Source: Certhia americana (taxonomy: Eukaryota > Chordata > Aves > Passeriformes > Certhiidae). Taken from it: a stretch of 64,000 nt of DNA. How positions within the stretch are numbered: the stretch's first letter is position 1; each line of letters opens with the position of its first letter. Shown here in pieces: positions 52,125 through 64,000 of the stretch. The stretch lies in assembly GCA_018697195.1 (NCBI GenBank), contig CM031859.1, positions 60,235,246-60,299,245 of the forward strand, read 5' to 3'. The notes under the pieces were generated by a model that was not told the DNA's origin, did not search any database, and worked only from the letters and a program-made list of their open reading frames with translations. The translations under genes and the position numbers were made by a program.

Positions 52125-55100
52125 TCTTTTCATTCTCTTAGGTAGAGTGTGTGTGGTGCCGCACTATTTTGGGAAGGCACTAAAGATGCAGGGTAATAAA
52201 GGTACAAATCCTCAGGGGTGGGCCCTGGTTCATTGACTACTATAGCTATAGCTTCGTTGTCTTCTGTGTTGTATGAGTCCTGTAGAAAATTAAAGACAAC
52301 CTAATGAAAAAGCCTAAGTATCTTTAAATAAGTTTGGATTCAGATTTCCATACCAACCTGTTCTTATCAGAACCTTGGGCACAGAGGAAAAATCTAGTTC
52401 TGCAGCATTTCTCATTGCTGTCTTGTCTCCTGTGGCCTTGAAGAGGCAGATAAGTGACATAAAAAAGCTTGTGAGTCAGCTTACTAGCTGTAAGCCAGCT
52501 AGTAGGTCCGAGACAGTGTAAGAAAGATCCCAAACTGTATACAAGTTTGTTGAGTTCACCAGCTACTTGATTTCTTGGCCCCAAATATTTCTTTAACCAG
52601 ACTTTATTAATGATTTCACTAACAGCATTTCACTGAAGGTGAACTTGAAACTTTCTGTTTTCTCAGTACTTAGAAGTTTGTCAGGCATTCCACAAATGTT
52701 CAGTTGTAGGATCTTGAACAGTACAGAGTATGTAGGCAATATCTTGTTATATTAATGTAAATGGATAGTACCTACCAGTCTCTGGAGTTCTGTTGGGATG
52801 ATAATAGATAACTGGCACTGAAAAGAACTGGCCAATCTGCTAGGTTGGTTTCAGCGATTTTTTTTTTTCCCCCTATGATATCTCCCACTTCTTGTATCTG
52901 GCAACTAGAATATTTTTTACATTGTATCTTTTGACCAAAATCAGAGTTAAATTGCACTTCAGAACATCTGTTGCCTACAGTCATCAACTGTCTTTAGCCA
53001 TATTTCGGTTTATGTAAAGATGCAGTTTTAATCTTTTGAAAGAAAAGAATTTCACCTAAATTATTTAATGGACATTTACATCTACCTGCAGCAGAGAACT
53101 TTGATTTTAATTTATTATACTGTGAGTACCTATTGCTCGCAGTACACAGGGTTAGCTGCTGCCAACTCCTCTGCAGTTTCAAAAGTTTCTGGATTGTTGA
53201 AATATAATTACCGTTTAAATGAAGATGCCACAGAACTTTGAATTTGCTCTTCTAATAATTTCTACAGTCCAGAGACCTTGACCCAGGAACACTGTTGGCC
53301 ATGCTGTAAGCCCAGGAGTGAATCTCTTTTTATACATGTTGGTATCCACCAACAGACTTTCCCCAGGCTTCATGTTAATTCCTTGCCAAAATGTTGTAAT
53401 TGCACTGGCAATTTCCATTCTTAGTTTTTGGGTAAATATGCTTCTTAATCAGTCTGACAACACAATTTGACTCTTTTTTTTCCCACAAGCAGTGATTACT
53501 CATACTGAGATTACAACTGAAATTGTTAACAAGCAGCATCCAGTGAATGTAATCTGTTTGAATTTAATAGTGTCCAATCACTTGAAAAACCCTAAAATTC
53601 TTAAAAAGTAGGAAAGCCATGTACTTGCATACTAATAGTCAGCTTGAGATGGGGCCAAATTGTACGTCTTCTAGAGGTGTGCAAGAAATGTCACTGTCTG
53701 TGAGTAAGGATGGAGGGTACAGGATTGTGAAGTCTAGGACACAAGCATTTGCTTAACTCTATGCCCAAGAGAAGATCTCTGAAATCACTAGGTTTATTCC
53801 TGCACTTAACAGTAATTATGCCTTTACACACCAGCTTGACTTCAGAGTTGTCTGTACTATACTGGCTATGCAACTTTACCCAGCTCCCATTGATCAGGAT
53901 CATTGTGCAGCCTTAGTGGGTTTTAAGTGATATTAGACATTCCATTAGAGAAACATTGTTTCCATTACAGTTTACAATTTTAACATTTTAAAACTATTAT
54001 TAAAATATGTAGCTTTAGAACATACTTTTTTTCATATATGTAGCAGATGGCTACTTACTGGCAACGGGTCATGTATTAATTTTTCAGAAACCTGTTTCCT
54101 GAATATGATTAATGACTCACATCCCCTTCATATCTCTTTATTCCAGATGAATGGTATATGGATTCTGAAATCAAGACATATGCTGAACACCTAATTGGGC
54201 TGCCAATGGCTCAAAAATATTGTAAGTTCAAAAACTCAGGTAATACAAAGTCTGCTACCTGGATACTTCACATTTACAAACCTGTGGTATTCAGGAAATA
54301 GAATTTATATTGATATAAATCATTAGCTATTAGAATTGGTTATATGTTGACAAATCAGTAATTTGTTGGAGATCTTTTAATGTATTTTGGCTTGTAAAGC
54401 AGAAAATATAACATGCTCTGAAATGTCTCTTCCATTAGGATGAAGAAAAATAATTCAAGGATGAACTGAAATTTTCATTGAATGCTTCTCCATATTATCT
54501 TTGAAACTGAAAATAATTTTAAAAGCCCAAAAGTTGTCAGACATTTGCAGAAAGAAAGGCCAGCTGTGACTGGAAAAAGCCCCCTGAAACAATACAGCAT
54601 AAATTAGTAGCAAGACAAGAGCTGCCATTATTTCAGCCAGATGAGAACTTCATGTGATTTGTTGTCCTCAAAGTGTGGCCAGTTACATCACTTAGGGAAA
54701 CTCTTTTTGTCTCCTATACTTGTTCCATGATACGCCCACTTCTGCCAGTCAGTGAATGGTTTAGGGACTGACCCCTAAGCATCTGCACATATATGAGCTT
54801 TTTAAAATAGCCACTAATGGACTATCTCACAGCTAATGAGGAAAATCTTGTTTTCAAGACATTCACAGTCTGACACCCCCATGGTATTCTTCTGCCTCAG
54901 GTCTACACTTATGCCATGTGCTGTGTTAAGTAAGTGGCAGTTTTTTGCCTGTTTTACATCTGCTAAACCTCGTCATTTTCTTGATGGGAGTGGGGGATGG
55001 CACCATGTGCCACCTGGATCTATATCTATACAGGTCTAACACTTTTTTATCCCTTTTGTTTCTGAATTACTCCTGATAATGGTGCTTTCATTGGTCACTG

Positions 55101-58100
55101 AGTTGATAGTTTTGCTGGACTGTCTGCAATGACTTGCGGAACTTTTTTAACTGATAGTAGGTACAGACATGATGGTGAGTCTAGAGTTAGATTTCTCCCT
55201 ATTTTGAGCTTGCTGACAATGAACTTTATTTCTCTTCTATGTCCTACATGTGTGAAACCTTGAATGGTACAGTTTCAGATATTACAGAGATTTTAATGTA
55301 CTGCATGACAAATTGGTTAAGATAGATAAAACTGGTTTGAAGAAACACTTCAAACTTTTATTTTACATATCGTCAAACTGTTAATCCATTAAGATATTTA
55401 TTCTAAACCACAATATTTTATTTCTTACATTTCAGCAGAAGTTTTGATCACATCTTACTGAGAATTATTGAGAACAATATTTCTTAGGAACAAATCAGTC
55501 CAATACAGAAGTGTGAGAAAGTTTAAAGGCATATATTATCTGTTAATTTCAATGAATCACAATTTTAGAATTTTTGATCATCTACTGTAATGCACATAAA
55601 AGAATTTATATTTCTGACTCAAAAGTGAAATGCTCTGATGAACCTCAACACTGAAAATTTTTTATTTAAGAAGTTTCACAGATATTAATAAAAGAAATTG
55701 GTCTTAAATTATTTATTTATGATCCACTATTACAACACTTGAATCAACACTGACATCTGTTTCAACTTTTTTGGTAGCCAAAAAAATGCATTACTCTGCA
55801 TTAATAACTCAGTGGTGTGAGACTCGGATAACCAAAGGACACTCTCTAGGTGTGTCAAACAGCAAGTTATGACTACAGCTGTGTAAAGTTTGCTTTGAGC
55901 CTGTTCAACCAAATGATTAATTGAACAAATCACACCCACCATCAGCGGCAACTACTGCCTGGCAGTGAAGCTGTTCACTCATTTGTTAAAAATGCCTAAC
56001 TAACACCTAAACTGCAAATACCATGTATGTCAGTACTGCCAACTCATCTGCCTGTTTTACTGATTATCTACAAATCTACCATTTTCTTACATTTGCAGAA
56101 ATAATTCTTGATATTTATCTCACTTTTGGCAAAAATTGGTAATGTAGGAGTAACAGACCTGCTTTCAGACAGAAGATTTATCAAATTATGTCACTTACAC
56201 ATGAATTATATGGAACCAGCCTTGATTACATTTGCTCATGTCCATATTTATGACCTTCCAGTTGCTGAGTTTACAAACCATCATAAACCAAATACTGATT
56301 TCTAATTCAAATCAGTAGTGTGAAGGCCTGAAAAGTTCAGAAATGGGAAAGAACTTAAGAAAGTCCAAGACATATAGAAAGTGGCTGAAGTCCTTCAGTA
56401 GGTGGCACACTTCCCTCTCAATCAGTTGTGAAGGAAAGTATTTGCAGGATGCTTGGGGCGCTTGCCTGTGGGAAGATTCCAGAGATGCAAAACCAGGAAG
56501 GCAACCAATGTGGTAAGGAAGGTTCCCATGGCATGTGCCAGAGGAGTAATGGAGATAGGATAATATGAAATTCTAGATAGCTGCAACTTAGTTAATGCCA
56601 TTTTTTTTTTATCCAAAGTGCCCCCTGCCATTTTGAGATATCTTCTTTATTCTGTTTTCAAGTTGTCACTACTCACTGTTAAAAGTGGTCTGCCTGTCTG
56701 CTCTCTCCAGCCCATAGACGAAATTCTCTATGAATGAAGAACTGGAGGGTTTTTTGAATTGGAAGATGATGCAAAAGAGTTGCCTGTTTGAGAAGAACGC
56801 TAAATGAAAGGCTATCAGGGGTAATGGGAATATAAATAGGTAAGATTTTAGAAAATTAAGTCGCTTAATAGTTCAGGTTATATATAACTCAGAAGTTGCT
56901 AAATCATGCCATGCTTTTGGCAGGCTCTTACTTCAGTTGTTCCTATAAAAAATGGGGCAGGGTGAGGGGGAGAACTGAATTCAGTATGCAAAATCTGTAG
57001 GAGCTAATACTTAATATTTAAAGAAAGAGAACCAATGCTTGGTAACATGTTCCACTTGTCAGCAAGGCAAAATATTTTTTTCCAAATGCTTAAAAGTCTT
57101 TAAAAAAACTTAATCAGGTTGTGATGTTAAAAGCGACAAGCAAAGAGAACCTGGCTATAGAACTTACAAGCTTTATTTATCTCACATGAGAAGTGCACAT
57201 AATCCCTTGCCTGAGTTTCGAGTCAGCAGTGTTGATTTTCCTATTCAGCTAGTCAATTAGCTATGGAAAAAAATGAAAATTAGTAAAAGTAATCAAATTT
57301 TATTTAAAAACATTTTCCCAGGATTCATGGGCTTTAAAAAAATGTTCCCATGAAAGGGCATAATTTCAGAAAATTCTGCCTTTTTCATTTTTTCACCCTC
57401 TTCCAAGGTCAAGTGATGACATGTTATTATCAAGTTGTTGATGTACACAGCACGTTAGTTCTGCATCTGGAAATACTTTATGTGGAGAAAAGCACTTTTT
57501 TTTTTTAAGGAAATCTCAAGATAGCAGAAAAATATTTTTCCTTCAGGAAATACAGCCATTTGTTCATTACCAGGCAAACAGGACTCTCCTTCCTTTGGGC
57601 CGTCTGCCAGAGTTATTTACACACAGGCTTGTTCAAGCTAACCACCTTGGCTTTGTGCTCCTTCGCACCATTTGATACTGTATGAGATTGGAGCTGTTGT
57701 GGATAAAGAAGTGCTTCACTGTGGCTCCTTTGTGTTCTGTGGAGGAGTCATGGGCACACTCCCCTATGAGGAAAGATTACCCTTGTTTACGTAGGAGAGT
57801 AGACAAACAAGATACAGCAGCCTGGATTCAAGGAACGCATAGGAAAAGGTGTTGAGAGGGTGAACTGGCAGTGTCTTTTTTCTCATAGGATAAGATGGCA
57901 CTTGAGCAAAAGGAAAGCAATGTACAAATGGGAAAGTGGGATGCTGTGGCTGGAAATACATTTTATGGTACTGAATGATTAAATGATATGTGAAGCTCAT
58001 AGCTGCTAGTTATCTCTGAGAAGAGCTTGAGATGGTCAGTAGAAGGTAAGTATCTCTTAAAATCAAAAATCAGTTACCTGAATAAGTACGGCTCTTCAAA

Positions 58101-61100
58101 TGGGTTTTGTGATGTATGTGACTTCCAAGTAAAGTCAGAGGCAAATGCAGCCCTTTTAGTACTCTCACCAACTCTCCTGATCTATCTCAGTCTCCCTTCT
58201 CACCCTCCTTGCTGGCCCCAGAACCACTGGGTGAGCCCTCTAAAGCTCTCCATGCATCCCTGAGAGGAACCCTCACCCTCACAGGCTGTTCATTGCCCAG
58301 CAACCAGCTCAGGGCCCTCCTCTCTCTGATGAGGGGAGAAAGAGCAGGTTGTCCAAAGAAGAGAACAGAAGAGGGAGTACTCCCAGTTTTGGAAAGCCAG
58401 CCCTGAGTATCTAGCATATTTTTTTGCTAAGCATAAAGAGCACTGAGTGTAGTGAGGGCATTAAAAAAGGGAGTGGTGTGGGCAAGGGCAGCAAGAGACA
58501 TTGCAGTCCAGACAGTTGGAAAAATGAGAGAAGGAACATGGGAGGAAGCTCCTGTATAAATAAGGACAATGTCTTTTAAACATCATTGATAGGAAACTAC
58601 TAGTATTTGTTTATTTATGAGGAAAGTTTCTCACAGGCAGTTTCTCATAGATTTTCTAACATAATAAAACCTTAAGAAAGAGGATCTAAACAGCAAAATA
58701 ACACCACTAATTTTGTTTTGCAGTCCTACCTCTGCGACTTTCAGAAAATTGGATACATTTGTCCATTTTGCTTTACACTGTTCAGTGAAACCGGTAGATA
58801 GGTATCAATGCCTTATATAAAGGAATTGCCTCTTTTGCTGCAGTTCTATCTGTAATAACTTGGTAAAGAATAGTAATGAGCTTGTGAGTACAGGTTTGTG
58901 GACCAAGTAATTTCTTCTTAAGAAAGGATGAATTGCTTTAAAATCATTAGTTATTTTAGGAATGGTTGTTTAACATTTCAATTCCACTGCACTATTATAG
59001 AAAAATTATGTAATGCTTTCTATTTTCTACTTTGAGAGCAGCACAGTTTACAAAACTGATGGATTCTGTGTTTTCTGAGATCAAACCAAATTTTCCGAAT
59101 AATGTATAGTGTTTAATAATCTGTGAACATCATTGCTGAATATTATCATTGTATGTTGTGTTTGCTGTGAGCTGCAGTTGTGGTGGCCAAGGTACTTTCC
59201 AAGCAGCAAGAATGATTTCTTTTTTGATGAATCTGCAAAATCTATATTTAAATAACAGCTGTAAATCTTACATCTGAGAGCTCCCTTAGTTCTCTTTTTT
59301 GTTAGAATGATAGTTTTATTAAATGCTGGGTGTAAACATAAAAATATCTGGAGGGAAATGATAGGATGGTATGATGCAAGGACATCATTATGATGTTGTT
59401 GCCACGAGCAGGGAGAGAAAGTGATTCAGATGTCTGATGCCGCTGCAGAGTCGCTGGCAGGAGTTTGGGAAGCAAACTACCCTTGTGTCCCAGCTGGAGT
59501 CCCCCTGCCTCATGTTTCTGGTGGAAGGGGAAAGGGCCATCGGTCAGGGATGGAGGTCAGCCTGTACTCAGTTACACCCGCTCCCTTATGACAATGCACA
59601 AAGGGGGAGAGGGCTGAGGAAAGATCCCCTTGCCTCTTTGGCTGGGGAGGTCTCCTCCAAGCTAAGGACCCTTGCAGCTGCAAATTGTGCAGCTGGTCAA
59701 AACCTGCTCCGAGGCATGAGCCAAACAAATTTTGTACAACAGTGAGGGCCTCTGAGCACAGGTGTAGCTTCACTCTCTCCCCTAGGAACACCAAAGTGCT
59801 GAAGAGTTGTAGCTCCAGCACATACCTTTGTAAAGCCACAGTAAGGGAAGTGGCTGTGGCTCAAATGCAATACTAATTGAATGTATTACCAAGAGAATAC
59901 TAAGAGAATGTGGGAAAGCACACACAGAGTACAGTTTCTCGAGGTAACTGGAAAAAGTAATTGGAAAAAGACCCTTATTTTGAAAGGCATTATGGAGAAA
60001 CATTTTTTTACTTTGCTTTGAGACTGTAAATAAACTCTTTTGAACACTGAACCTTGTTGCAGTACGTTCTATGGGCTGGTCTCTATGAAAGTAAAAGTGA
60101 ACTTCTGAAGTCTTGCAAGAGGGAGGAGAGAGGATGACAATACTGGGCATACACAAAAGAGTGAAAGGTGCTGGTCAGGAGTCTGCAGGCTCCCAGAGGA
60201 GAAGATACTGGCACCCATCATTTGGGGGAAGAGATAAACACCGCTGTTGTAGAAAACAGCAGGATGGGAAAACCTCAATTTGAAACAAATCCTAAGCACT
60301 CCCATTTCCCACTGACTTATTCTGACATGACATCAAATAAAGATCACAAGCCCAAAGTCAATATGTTTGCTCAGACAGAATAATTCCACTCAAACAATAC
60401 TCAGTGTCAGGAATGACAGTATCACTTACACCAAAACCAGGAAAACAAAGACAGACATGCTCATGGACCTAACAAGAAGCAAAAGCTTCTTTGTTCAGCA
60501 CTCTCAGTATTGAACATAGGATCAAAACTTTTTTGCAAAAGAAGTCATAATTTATCACGAAATTATGTCATATGATCTTGTGTCTACATAACTTGAGGGA
60601 AACCCCAAGAAATCCCAAGATTGTCCTGCACCTCCTGGATTGAAAAGCACTAGGAACCTGACTCAGAGATCACCAATTACCAGTGGCCAAGGACCACAGT
60701 AGCATGAGAAGATTTTTGTTAATAAATTCTATGTCCTTCTATGTCCCTGTATTGCCAGCTCTGAGTACTGAATTGTTATTAGTCCGTAAAAGATGTAGGA
60801 ACAACTTAAGAATCTTAGCTACTAAAATTATGAAATAATGGTTTCATTTAGCCTGGCATCTGCCATAAGAACCACTGCTTTCAGGATTTATGTACAGGCT
60901 TTTTCCTTTTCATCCATGAGGCTGATTTTTTTCTTGATTTCAGTCAAAAGAATAATCTCAGACGCCAGTATGACTTTTGATGTCACCATGACGGTGCTGC
61001 GAGTTGGCATCACTTCGAATCAACTTCCAGTAGCCTGTAAACGCGGCTGAATGGATTCCCCAAAAGAAAATTTTCTCAGAAAAGTAAGTGAAGACTCGCT

Positions 61101-61374
61101 GTCAAAAACCAAGTGGACGCCGGTGCCACGGCAAAGCCAAACCAGGCGAGGCCAGGAGAGAGACCCCCGCGCTGCCGGAGCGGCCGGGAGAGGGAACCAG
61201 CCAGTTGAGCTTCACTCTCCGACCAGCCGTGGCAAATCTCAGGAATACAAACGCTGTTCCCCGGAGTCGCACTCAGGCTTAAACTAACTCAAAGCTAGTG
61301 TGAGCGGCAGGACCCGGGGTGTGTGTCGGTGCGGGACCAGGGCCGGGTCCTGCTTCGACGAAGGTTGCGAAAAC

Positions 61375-61397
61375 CCGTGGTCGGTTACCGACCACGG
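61375..61397. repeat. 23-bp perfect palindrome
   Basis: CCGTGGTCGGT (61375-61385) and ACCGACCACGG (61387-61397) are exact reverse complements around a single central T. The GTGGTC/GACCAC halves resemble GLI/ZIC-type half-sites, but I cannot assign a factor. Confidence 0.9.
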
Positions 61398-62031
61398 CGG
61401 AAGGGCGGTGGGATGTCTCAAGGAAGCACGAGCACCGCCTCGCCCCAGCCGGGAGTTATTCCTTCCCCTATTCCCTGCAGCGCCTCTCTCCGCCCCGGCC
61501 GGGCGCTGCTGCGGGAGAGCGCCCGGCTGCCGGCCCTGGCCCGGCCGAACCCGCCCCCGGGCCCCCTTGGCCGCGGTCGGGCTCGTGAGCGGCGGCGAGG
61601 TGAGGCGAGCCCCGTTACCCGGCGCGGCCGCCCGTGTCCCCCCGCCCGCCCCCCGGCGAGCGCGGGGCGCTGCCGGGGCCAGCGCTTCGCTCACGCCGGC
61701 CGGGCGGCTGGCGGCGAGCGGGTGTTGCAATAAATGCGTAGGTCTGCTGGCACAGCCCGGGGCGGGCGGCGGCGGCTCCCTGCCCTCCGGGGCGGCGGCG
61801 GGCCACCGCCGGGCCGGCTGAAAGTGCGCCCCCCCTCCTCCGGCCCAGTTTGCTGAAGGGTGTAGCGAGGGTCGGGGTGTCCCCGCCGGGGACACCCGGG
61901 TTCGTCTTGTGAACCCCGTGCCGGCGGCCGTCACGGGGACCCCCGTCGGTGTAAATTGTTCTCCCTACAGATACGTGACTCGTCCATGGCGAGAGCGAGG
62001 GGCGGGGGGGCCGGTGAGGGAGAGAAAGAAG

Positions 62032-62035
<4 letters not shown>

Positions 62036-62073
<38 letters not shown>
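62036..62073. repeat. Poly-G tract (38 G)
   Basis: An uninterrupted run of 38 G lies inside the CpG island, about 300 bp upstream of the CRE. It has strong G-quadruplex potential on the plus strand. Length is uncertain because sequencing through such tracts is error-prone. Poly-Gly and poly-Pro ORFs across it are artefacts. Confidence 0.92.
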
Positions 62074-62076
<3 letters not shown>

Positions 62077-62370
62077 GAGGATCCCGATTCCTCGGAGGAA
62101 ATTCTCAGGCTCCGGGAGGACGCGCGCTTCGCACGCAAAGCCGGGACCTGGCTCTCCTGGAGTTCCCTCGGCGGGAGGGGCGGGGGCGGCGATCTCGGCC
62201 GGCGGGGAGAGGCCGCGGCTTCGCCCTGCGAGGCCCTGCCTCCTGCTCGTGCGCGCCCTCGGCGGCCGCGCGGAGCTCCCGCCGGCTCCCGCCCCGCACA
62301 GCTCCCCAGGGCGGGCAGCGCCAGCACCGCGCCCCCGCAGCGCTCCCGCCGCCTCGCTGAGTTGACACGG

Positions 62371-62380
62371 GTGACGTCAC
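62371..62380. promoter_or_regulatory. Perfect palindromic CRE
   Basis: GTGACGTCAC contains the full CREB/ATF consensus TGACGTCA (62372-62379), extended by one matching base on each side. It lies 300 bp upstream of the TATA box at 62679 in the same island. Functional role is inferred from the motif and its promoter setting. Confidence 0.75.
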
Positions 62381-62678
62381 GGGCGGCGCCGCTCCCCGCG
62401 CTCGCTCCGCGCTCGGCCGCCCTGTAACTTCTGTTCTTGGAAGTGGGGCACAGGATAGCCCGGCGGAGCCAGCCCTCAGCGCAGTAGCGCTCCGCCCGCC
62501 GCGGCCAGGGCGGGCTGCGGCTCCCGGCCGCCGCCTCTCCCCCGTGCAAACACCACCCCTCGCCACTGTCAGGGAGATGGTTATGAGCCTTTCTCAAAAG
62601 AGGGAGAGTAAATGGACCTGCTTAGAGATACGCGTGGAACGGGCGCCCTTGGCCGCTGGAATATTCTCTGTCTGTCTT

Positions 62679-62688
62679 TATATATAAG
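62679..62688 (+). promoter_or_regulatory. TATA box in CpG island
   Basis: TATATATAAG stands out in GC-rich surroundings. If used on the plus strand it would place a transcription start near 62710. The candidate first exon would then run to the splice donor at 63107/63108. Confidence 0.5.
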
Positions 62689-63104
62689 AAGCAAGCGTAG
62701 CCGCCTCACTCCGGGCGAGCCCTTGCCAAAGAGCAACACGAGCGCTCGGCGGGAATCAGCAGCAGCGCAACAACACCAAGGGTCCACCGTGAAGGGCTTC
62801 CCTCCTTCCTTCTCGTGATTCCCAGTGAGCAGCACCGGCTGCTGCGGGCCAGCCCCCTTCCTCTCCATGCCTCGCCGCTTGTCCCCTGTCACGCAACCAG
62901 CTGACAGCCGCGGCCGGGGCAGCGGGGCTCGGGGCGCCGCGGGGCTGGGTCGGGCCGCTGCAGGCAGGGCGCGTCAGCGAGCGGGAGGGTCTGTGTCCCG
63001 GCGCTTGACTCCGCGTGCCGCCCGGGGGCTGCGGGGGGAATGGAGGGCACGGCGGCGGGAGGGCGCCGGCGTGTGGAATACGGCGGGGCTGTAAAACCGC
63101 CGGA

Positions 63105-63113
63105 CCTGTAAGT
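63105..63113 (+). other. Candidate splice donor of a non-coding first exon
   Basis: CCT followed by GTAAGT (GT at 63108-63109) matches the donor consensus well from +1 to +6. With the upstream TATA box it would bound an exon of about 400 nt without a convincing coding frame, as expected for a HIVEP2 5' UTR exon. Another donor-like GAG/GTGAGG lies at 61600. Confidence 0.35.
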
Positions 63114-63608
63114 CACCCTCTGTGGCGGCGGGCTCCGGGCGCTGGCAGGCACCGTCCCCCGTCCCCGGGCACCACGGCCGGCGGCCCCTTCCCGCTGGGG
63201 CCGGTCGCAGGAGGGGACACGGCGGGGACAGGCTTGTCGGTTGACACGCCGTTAGGAAATGTGGGGAATACCGGCTTTAAGTGTTTGCAGGATGAGAGAA
63301 TCTGCCTTGCGTCTCCCCTCCTGCGCGGGATGGGCAGGGTACCGCCGGGGAAGAGCGCCCAGCGGGGTGGTCCAGACCGACGGGTTCTCAACGCGGCCAC
63401 CGGGCCGCCCCGGGAAGCGGATGGGGGGCACCAAGGCATGTGGAGGCGCCGGTGCCACCGGCCGGCGGAGGGCAGGGCGCTGATGTAGCGGAGGATCGGT
63501 GATTGCCCCGCTGCCAGTCGCGTCCCCGCGGGAGTGCCGGACACGGGGTATTCGTGTGTGTGCGGGACCCCCGTCCACCGCGCCGGGTGCGTGTGCGAGA
63601 GTGCGTGT

Positions 63609-63621
63609 GCGCGCTGCGCGC
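63609..63621. repeat. 13-bp GC palindrome
   Basis: GCGCGCTGCGCGC is palindromic around its central T and resembles NRF1-type GCGC half-sites. It lies in the CpG island. Confidence 0.5.
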
Positions 63622-63850
63622 GGTGACTGTTCCCTGAAGTGGTGGGACGTGGCCGTTTCCGGGAATGGTTTCCAGGACGTTAAACGCCCATAATGTGGTT
63701 AACGAGGGCTCGGCCGGGGGCCGCCGCCGGGTCCCTCCCTTTCCCCCTTCCCTCTTTCCGCTCCCCCGCCGCCGTCGGGGGCTGCCGCGGGGCCGGCGGG
63801 GCACGATCACCTTATGGTAATGCGGTTGTACGTGTGCGGCCCGGCGCGGA

Positions 63851-63859
63851 TTATGTAAT
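63851..63859. promoter_or_regulatory. PAR-bZIP/NFIL3-type site
   Basis: TTATGTAAT matches the TTAYGTAA core bound by DBP/HLF/TEF and NFIL3. It sits near the right edge of the CpG island. Motif-based only. Confidence 0.4.
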
Positions 63860-64000
63860 CGGCACGTCCGCGCCTGTCGCATAGGAATATAGCAATGATA
63901 CAGCCACCGCACGCCGCTCTGCGCCGGAGGCGGAGCAGTGGCGTTGAGGCCATCTCTCTCAACAACAAAAAGAGACAACACCAACAACACACAAAAAAAA

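Larger units (their letters stand above)
42156..61079. other. Intergenic desert between AIG1 and the right-hand CpG island
   Basis: This is AT-rich sequence with no recognisable exon, RNA gene or transposon other than the small repeats listed. GC-richer patches at about 48.05-48.56, 58.18-58.40 and 59.40-59.76 kb have only short ORFs in several frames. A low-repeat, motif-dense stretch at about 46.5-46.85 kb could be a regulatory element. Upstream non-coding exons of the right-hand gene, or a lncRNA, could be hidden here and would not be visible by eye. Confidence 0.55.
61080..63880 (+). promoter_or_regulatory. HIVEP2: Large CpG island, presumed HIVEP2 promoter region
   Basis: Nearly 3 kb of very GC- and CpG-rich sequence follows 18 kb of AT-rich DNA. 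It contains a perfect CRE, a TATA box, a good splice donor and many ORFs in all frames that are low complexity (Ala/Gly/Pro/Arg). In other vertebrates the gene next to AIG1, head-to-head with it, is HIVEP2, a large zinc-finger transcription factor with several non-coding 5' exons. That makes this island its likely promoter, firing rightward. No HIVEP2 coding sequence is present, so the gene name rests on gene order alone. The island is certain; the gene assignment is moderate. Confidence 0.65.

Noticed and set aside
61284..61934. A 216-codon minus-strand ORF in the right-hand CpG island
   Set aside because: Its composition is Ala/Gly/Pro/Arg-rich, and overlapping ORFs exist in every frame, as expected where stop codons are rare in GC-rich DNA.
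61909..62597. ORFs with poly-Gly or poly-Pro runs on both strands
   Set aside because: They come from the 38-base G tract and the CpG-rich background. No protein family is recognisable.
63388..63990. A 200-codon minus-strand ORF near the right edge
   Set aside because: It is low-complexity CpG-island translation with competing ORFs on the other strand, and no splice or start context supports it.

Overview
The window looks like a stretch of avian nuclear genome, most likely from a passerine. It has CR1 LINE 3' ends, an ERVL-type solo LTR of a kind common in birds, and a tRNA-Ile-headed SINE with a CR1-like tail that matches the songbird TguSINE1 type. All family names are from memory, without a database search. 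Most of the sequence is AT-rich and non-coding. There are no operons, CRISPR arrays or other prokaryotic features, and nearly all open reading frames are chance or sit in repeats and GC-rich islands.

The one coding feature I can support is the first coding exon of AIG1 (androgen-induced gene 1, a membrane FAHFA hydrolase). It lies on the minus strand at 35876-36016, with a good Kozak context, a phase-0 GTAAGT splice donor and the catalytic Thr43 codon. It sits in a CpG island (about 35595-36580). The minus-strand gene runs leftward, so 1-35875 is read as part of AIG1 intron 1, and I recognise no further AIG1 exon there. The intron holds two old CR1 fragments, a solo ERVL LTR, short tandem repeats and a 100-N assembly gap inside a poly-A run.

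Between 36.6 and 61 kb is intergenic DNA. It carries a 17-bp minisatellite with E-boxes just upstream of AIG1, CR1 copies, a circularly permuted tRNA-Ile SINE, several microsatellites and small direct or inverted repeats.

At 61.1-63.9 kb a second, larger CpG island contains a perfect CRE, a TATA box, a plausible splice donor and a 38-base G tract. In other vertebrates HIVEP2 lies head-to-head with AIG1, so this island is probably the HIVEP2 promoter and 5' non-coding exon region, transcribed rightward. That is inferred from gene order; no HIVEP2 coding sequence is in the window.

I found no convincing novel system. The most unusual items are the permuted SINE, the E-box minisatellite beside the AIG1 promoter, and a 23-bp perfect palindrome in the right-hand island.
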